From NCBI GenBank assembly GCA_963709355.1, contig CAVPVY010000005.1, positions 1,922,001 to 1,986,000 of the forward strand: a stretch of 64,000 nucleotides of DNA, in the 5' to 3' direction. The notes beneath the pieces are model-generated. The model had not been told where the DNA came from. It searched no databases and worked only from the letters and a program-made list of their open reading frames with translations. Positions 62,113 through 64,000 of this stretch are shown here, one piece after another. The position numbers and the translations under genes were made by a program. Numbering within the stretch: position 1 is the first letter of the stretch; each line of letters starts with the position of its first letter. This stretch comes from PLOWO2-12-38-17 sp963709355 (GTDB taxonomy: Bacteria > Planctomycetota > Brocadiia > Brocadiales > Brocadiaceae).

Positions 62113-63303
62113 ATTATTTAATAAATCCATAACAATTAGTGCCATTACCGTTGCAAAGTCAACCAGTTCTTTAATACTGATTGATTCGTTTGTGGCATGT
62201 GCCTCAGTTTCATCGCCAGGACCAAATCCAACAGCCGTAATATCCTTCTCAATAAGTTGTTTTGTCACAGTTGCGCCGGACATCCCCTTTGGTTTTGGGT
62301 TTGTTCCAAGCATGGCGAAGGTGTGCTTTGAAATCAGTTTCACCATTGGGTTATCAATGGCAACAGCGGTTGGAGCCTGGTCAGAGATGATTCTTAAGTC
62401 AAATCTTGCAGCAGAATTCTGGGACTCAACTCCTTTAATAATGCTTCTTATATCAGCAATAACATTATCTGCAGAATCACCCGGTAAGTAGCGGATGTCC
62501 AGTTGTGCCTTGCAAATGGCTGGTACAATATTGGGTACCGTTCCACCATGAATAGAACCGAGATTTAGAGTGGGGGGTGTATGAAGCGGATGAACTGTAT
62601 GTCTAAACTTCAGTTGTTTTATGCATTCCAGCAGGATTATCATGTTCCAAATGGCGTTTGTTCCCATCTCAGGCCTTGAGCCGTGTGCTTGTTTGCCGTG
62701 CGACGTTATCTCCAGAAATAAATTACCCTTTTCTGTTACATCAATCAGATTCATGTTATGGCTGACATCAGGAATTATGGCAAAATCGGCGCTTATGCCG
62801 CATTCGTTCAACAGGTATTCCAGTCCCAACTTTGAACCACGTTCCTCATCTGCAACGCCTGCAAGTATAAATTGCCCTTTTAATTTCGGCTCGTTTTCTT
62901 TGAGAAATCTTGCAACTGCCATCATTGATGCCATCTGACCTTTATTATCAGATGCGCCCCTGCCGTAGATTCGTCCGTTCTCAACCCATGCCTCAAACGG
63001 ATTCTTTTCCCAGTCGTCTCCGGCTGGCACAACATCCAGATGGCATGCAACCAGCAATGAAGGTTTCCCCTTGCCTATGTATCCTATGATATTTGCCCTG
63101 TCCTTTATCTTTTCAAAAATTTTATAGGGAATTTGTAATGACTTTAAAAAATCTTCAACTATGCGCACAGCAAGAATTTCATCACCGGGTGGATTTTCCG
63201 TCCTTGCGTTGATTAGATTGCATGCAAGGTCAACAATCTCCTTTTCCTCATTACGCATGTATTTTTTTACAGATTCCATGGAATTATTTAGAAATTTTTC
63301 CAA
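62101..63303 (-). CDS. M20-family metallopeptidase (ArgE/DapE type)
   Basis: The 400-residue enzyme has SLLVACHLDVVPAGDDWEKN (H and D metal ligands), GRIYGRGASDNKGQMASMMA, the Glu-Glu pair in VADEERGSKLGLEYL, and a C-terminal SGATVTKQLI and EAHATNESI. The insert domain carries HGKQAHGSRPEMGTNAI. It is an amidohydrolase of the ArgE/DapE/CPG2 group; the substrate cannot be fixed. The start may be 63303 or an internal ATG three positions further. Confidence 0.88.
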   Translation of the reverse strand: MEKFLNNSMESVKKYMRNEEKEIVDLACNLINARTENPPGDEILAVRIVEDFLKSLQIPYKIFEKIKDRANIIGYIGKGKPSLLVACHLDVVPAGDDWEKNPFEAWVENGRIYGRGASDNKGQMASMMAVARFLKENEPKLKGQFILAGVADEERGSKLGLEYLLNECGISADFAIIPDVSHNMNLIDVTEKGNLFLEITSHGKQAHGSRPEMGTNAIWNMIILLECIKQLKFRHTVHPLHTPPTLNLGSIHGGTVPNIVPAICKAQLDIRYLPGDSADNVIADIRSIIKGVESQNSAARFDLRIISDQAPTAVAIDNPMVKLISKHTFAMLGTNPKPKGMSGATVTKQLIEKDITAVGFGPGDETEAHATNESISIKELVDFATVMALIVMDLLNNSQD

Positions 63304-63380
63304 ATTATTATAGATAAAATCTAAAAAGAATTTAACACAAAGTTATAAATGAGAAATGATTCTATAATATTTCAAGGTCT

Positions 63381-64000
63381 TTATTTGTGCGGTTCAATAA
63401 TAACCTTGATGGATTCCTTTGCCTCAGCAACTAGCTTGAAACCCAAGGCCGTTTCGGCAAGGCTCAATCTGTGTGTGATTAGTTCCTTTACCTTTACTCT
63501 CCCTGTACGAATGAGCTCAATAGCCCTTGCCGTGTCGTCGGGAGGACCCGCATATGACATAATAACAGAATTGCAATTGCGCCAGAGATCCCAAAGGTTA
63601 ATTGAAGTTGAAACGTTTGGTTCTGCTGGGGCAAAAAAGAGGATTGTTCCCCCTCTATCAACGGCATTAAATGCCTGCTGAATGGCAGGCGGCGCGCCTG
63701 TGCAGACAATCACAATGTCAGCCAGTCGTCCATTGTTGTTCTTGCGCAAATAATCAGGCACGTCCTCTTTTGCATGTATCGTAAAATCTGCACCTACCTG
63801 TCTCGCCATCTTCATACGATATTCGTTAACGTCAACCGCAAATATACTGCCTGTGCCCAGTGCGCGCGCAAGCTGTATATGAAGCAATCCTGAGATACCA
63901 CTGCCAATAACCAACACACTGTTTCCCGGTTGCAGACCTGCCTTCTTCTGTCCGAGTAATGTGCATGCAAGTGGTTCGGCAAAGGTGCCTTCCTCGTAAG
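63381..64000 (-). CDS. Zinc-type alcohol/polyol dehydrogenase, N-terminus cut by window edge
   Basis: The frame is open to the right edge, so the start lies outside. Visible is EGTFAEPLACTLLGQKKAG, then the Rossmann turn VLVIGSGISGLLHIQLARAL, EYRMKMARQVGADFTIHAKE, IVIVCTGAPPAIQQAFNAVD and RGGTILFFAPAEP. It ends KVIIEPHK at 63381. This is the NAD(P)-binding and C-terminal part of the medium-chain dehydrogenase family (threonine dehydrogenase, sorbitol dehydrogenase type). The Glu-Pro just after GTFAEPLA contacts the zinc region. Substrate unknown. Confidence 0.85.
   Translation of the reverse strand, partial: YEEGTFAEPLACTLLGQKKAGLQPGNSVLVIGSGISGLLHIQLARALGTGSIFAVDVNEYRMKMARQVGADFTIHAKEDVPDYLRKNNNGRLADIVIVCTGAPPAIQQAFNAVDRGGTILFFAPAEPNVSTSINLWDLWRNCNSVIMSYAGPPDDTARAIELIRTGRVKVKELITHRLSLAETALGFKLVAEAKESIKVIIEPHK

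Noticed and set aside
1..64000. CRISPR array or complete insertion sequence
   Set aside because: No regularly spaced repeats with unique spacers and no transposase frame were seen anywhere.

Overview
The window looks like a chromosome segment of a moderately AT-rich Gram-negative-type bacterium. My best guess is a Planctomycetota member close to the anammox order Brocadiales. This rests on gene content: a complete Bat/MoxR cluster, many TPR lipoproteins, an archaeal-type methionine adenosyltransferase, GH57 with DUF4912, a cupredoxin, and a cytochrome with an unusual haem motif. No decisive marker such as hydrazine synthase is present, so the assignment is an inference.

Layout. 1-7.6 kb: an outer-membrane barrel cut by the left edge, a putative monohaem protein, a metallo-beta-lactamase-fold hydrolase, an MgtC/SapB protein, a TPR lipoprotein with a good promoter and terminator, a UvrC-like GIY-YIG protein and a cupredoxin. 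7.6-12.5 kb is accessory: a decayed gene fragment, a structured RNA candidate ending in a terminator, two toxin-antitoxin-like pairs, a secreted coiled-coil protein built on perfect heptads, and a three-gene lipoprotein operon. 12.5-25.3 kb is mostly housekeeping on the minus strand: an RMD1-like membrane protein, methionine adenosyltransferase, universal stress proteins, Hsp20, GH57 branching enzyme with DUF4912, succinate dehydrogenase subunits A, C and D (no sdhB), pyrE and mdh.

25.4-32.6 kb is the most interesting region: a DNA phosphorothioation (Dnd) type operon on the minus strand. Its order is hicB, a frameshifted hicA, a cysteine desulfurase (dndA), a 69-residue small protein, dndD, a dndE gene fused to a complete RuvB-like AAA+ ATPase, dndC (one frameshift), and an HNH endonuclease coupled to dndC by an ATGA overlap. 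No dndB or dndFGH gene is visible. It is followed at 32.7-34.9 kb by two heavily decayed genes, isocitrate dehydrogenase and a beta-CASP-type metallo-beta-lactamase.

34.9-44.9 kb is a ten-gene Bat operon on the minus strand: moxR, a DUF58 gene, a membrane-anchored DUF4381-like gene, an unknown gene, batA, batB, batC, batD, batE and a Dabb gene. 45.3-57.2 kb is a plus-strand stretch, partly more GC-rich, with many broken genes (patatin, a membrane protein, a SpoIIAA-like protein, an outer-membrane protein and an rmlD-like gene). Among these sit intact genes for an OprB-like porin, a secreted beta-propeller, a small periplasmic protein, a SYLF protein, and a DUF3604/PpiC/HupE trio.

57.2-64 kb returns to core genes: rnpA, yidD, a TPR lipoprotein, tRNA-Arg(CCU), a PHP phosphoesterase, a YfgM-like TPR protein, an RluA-family pseudouridine synthase, tatA, a 32-residue basic peptide, an M20 peptidase, and a zinc-type dehydrogenase cut by the right edge. 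All calls come from reading the sequence and recalling protein families; no search was run.
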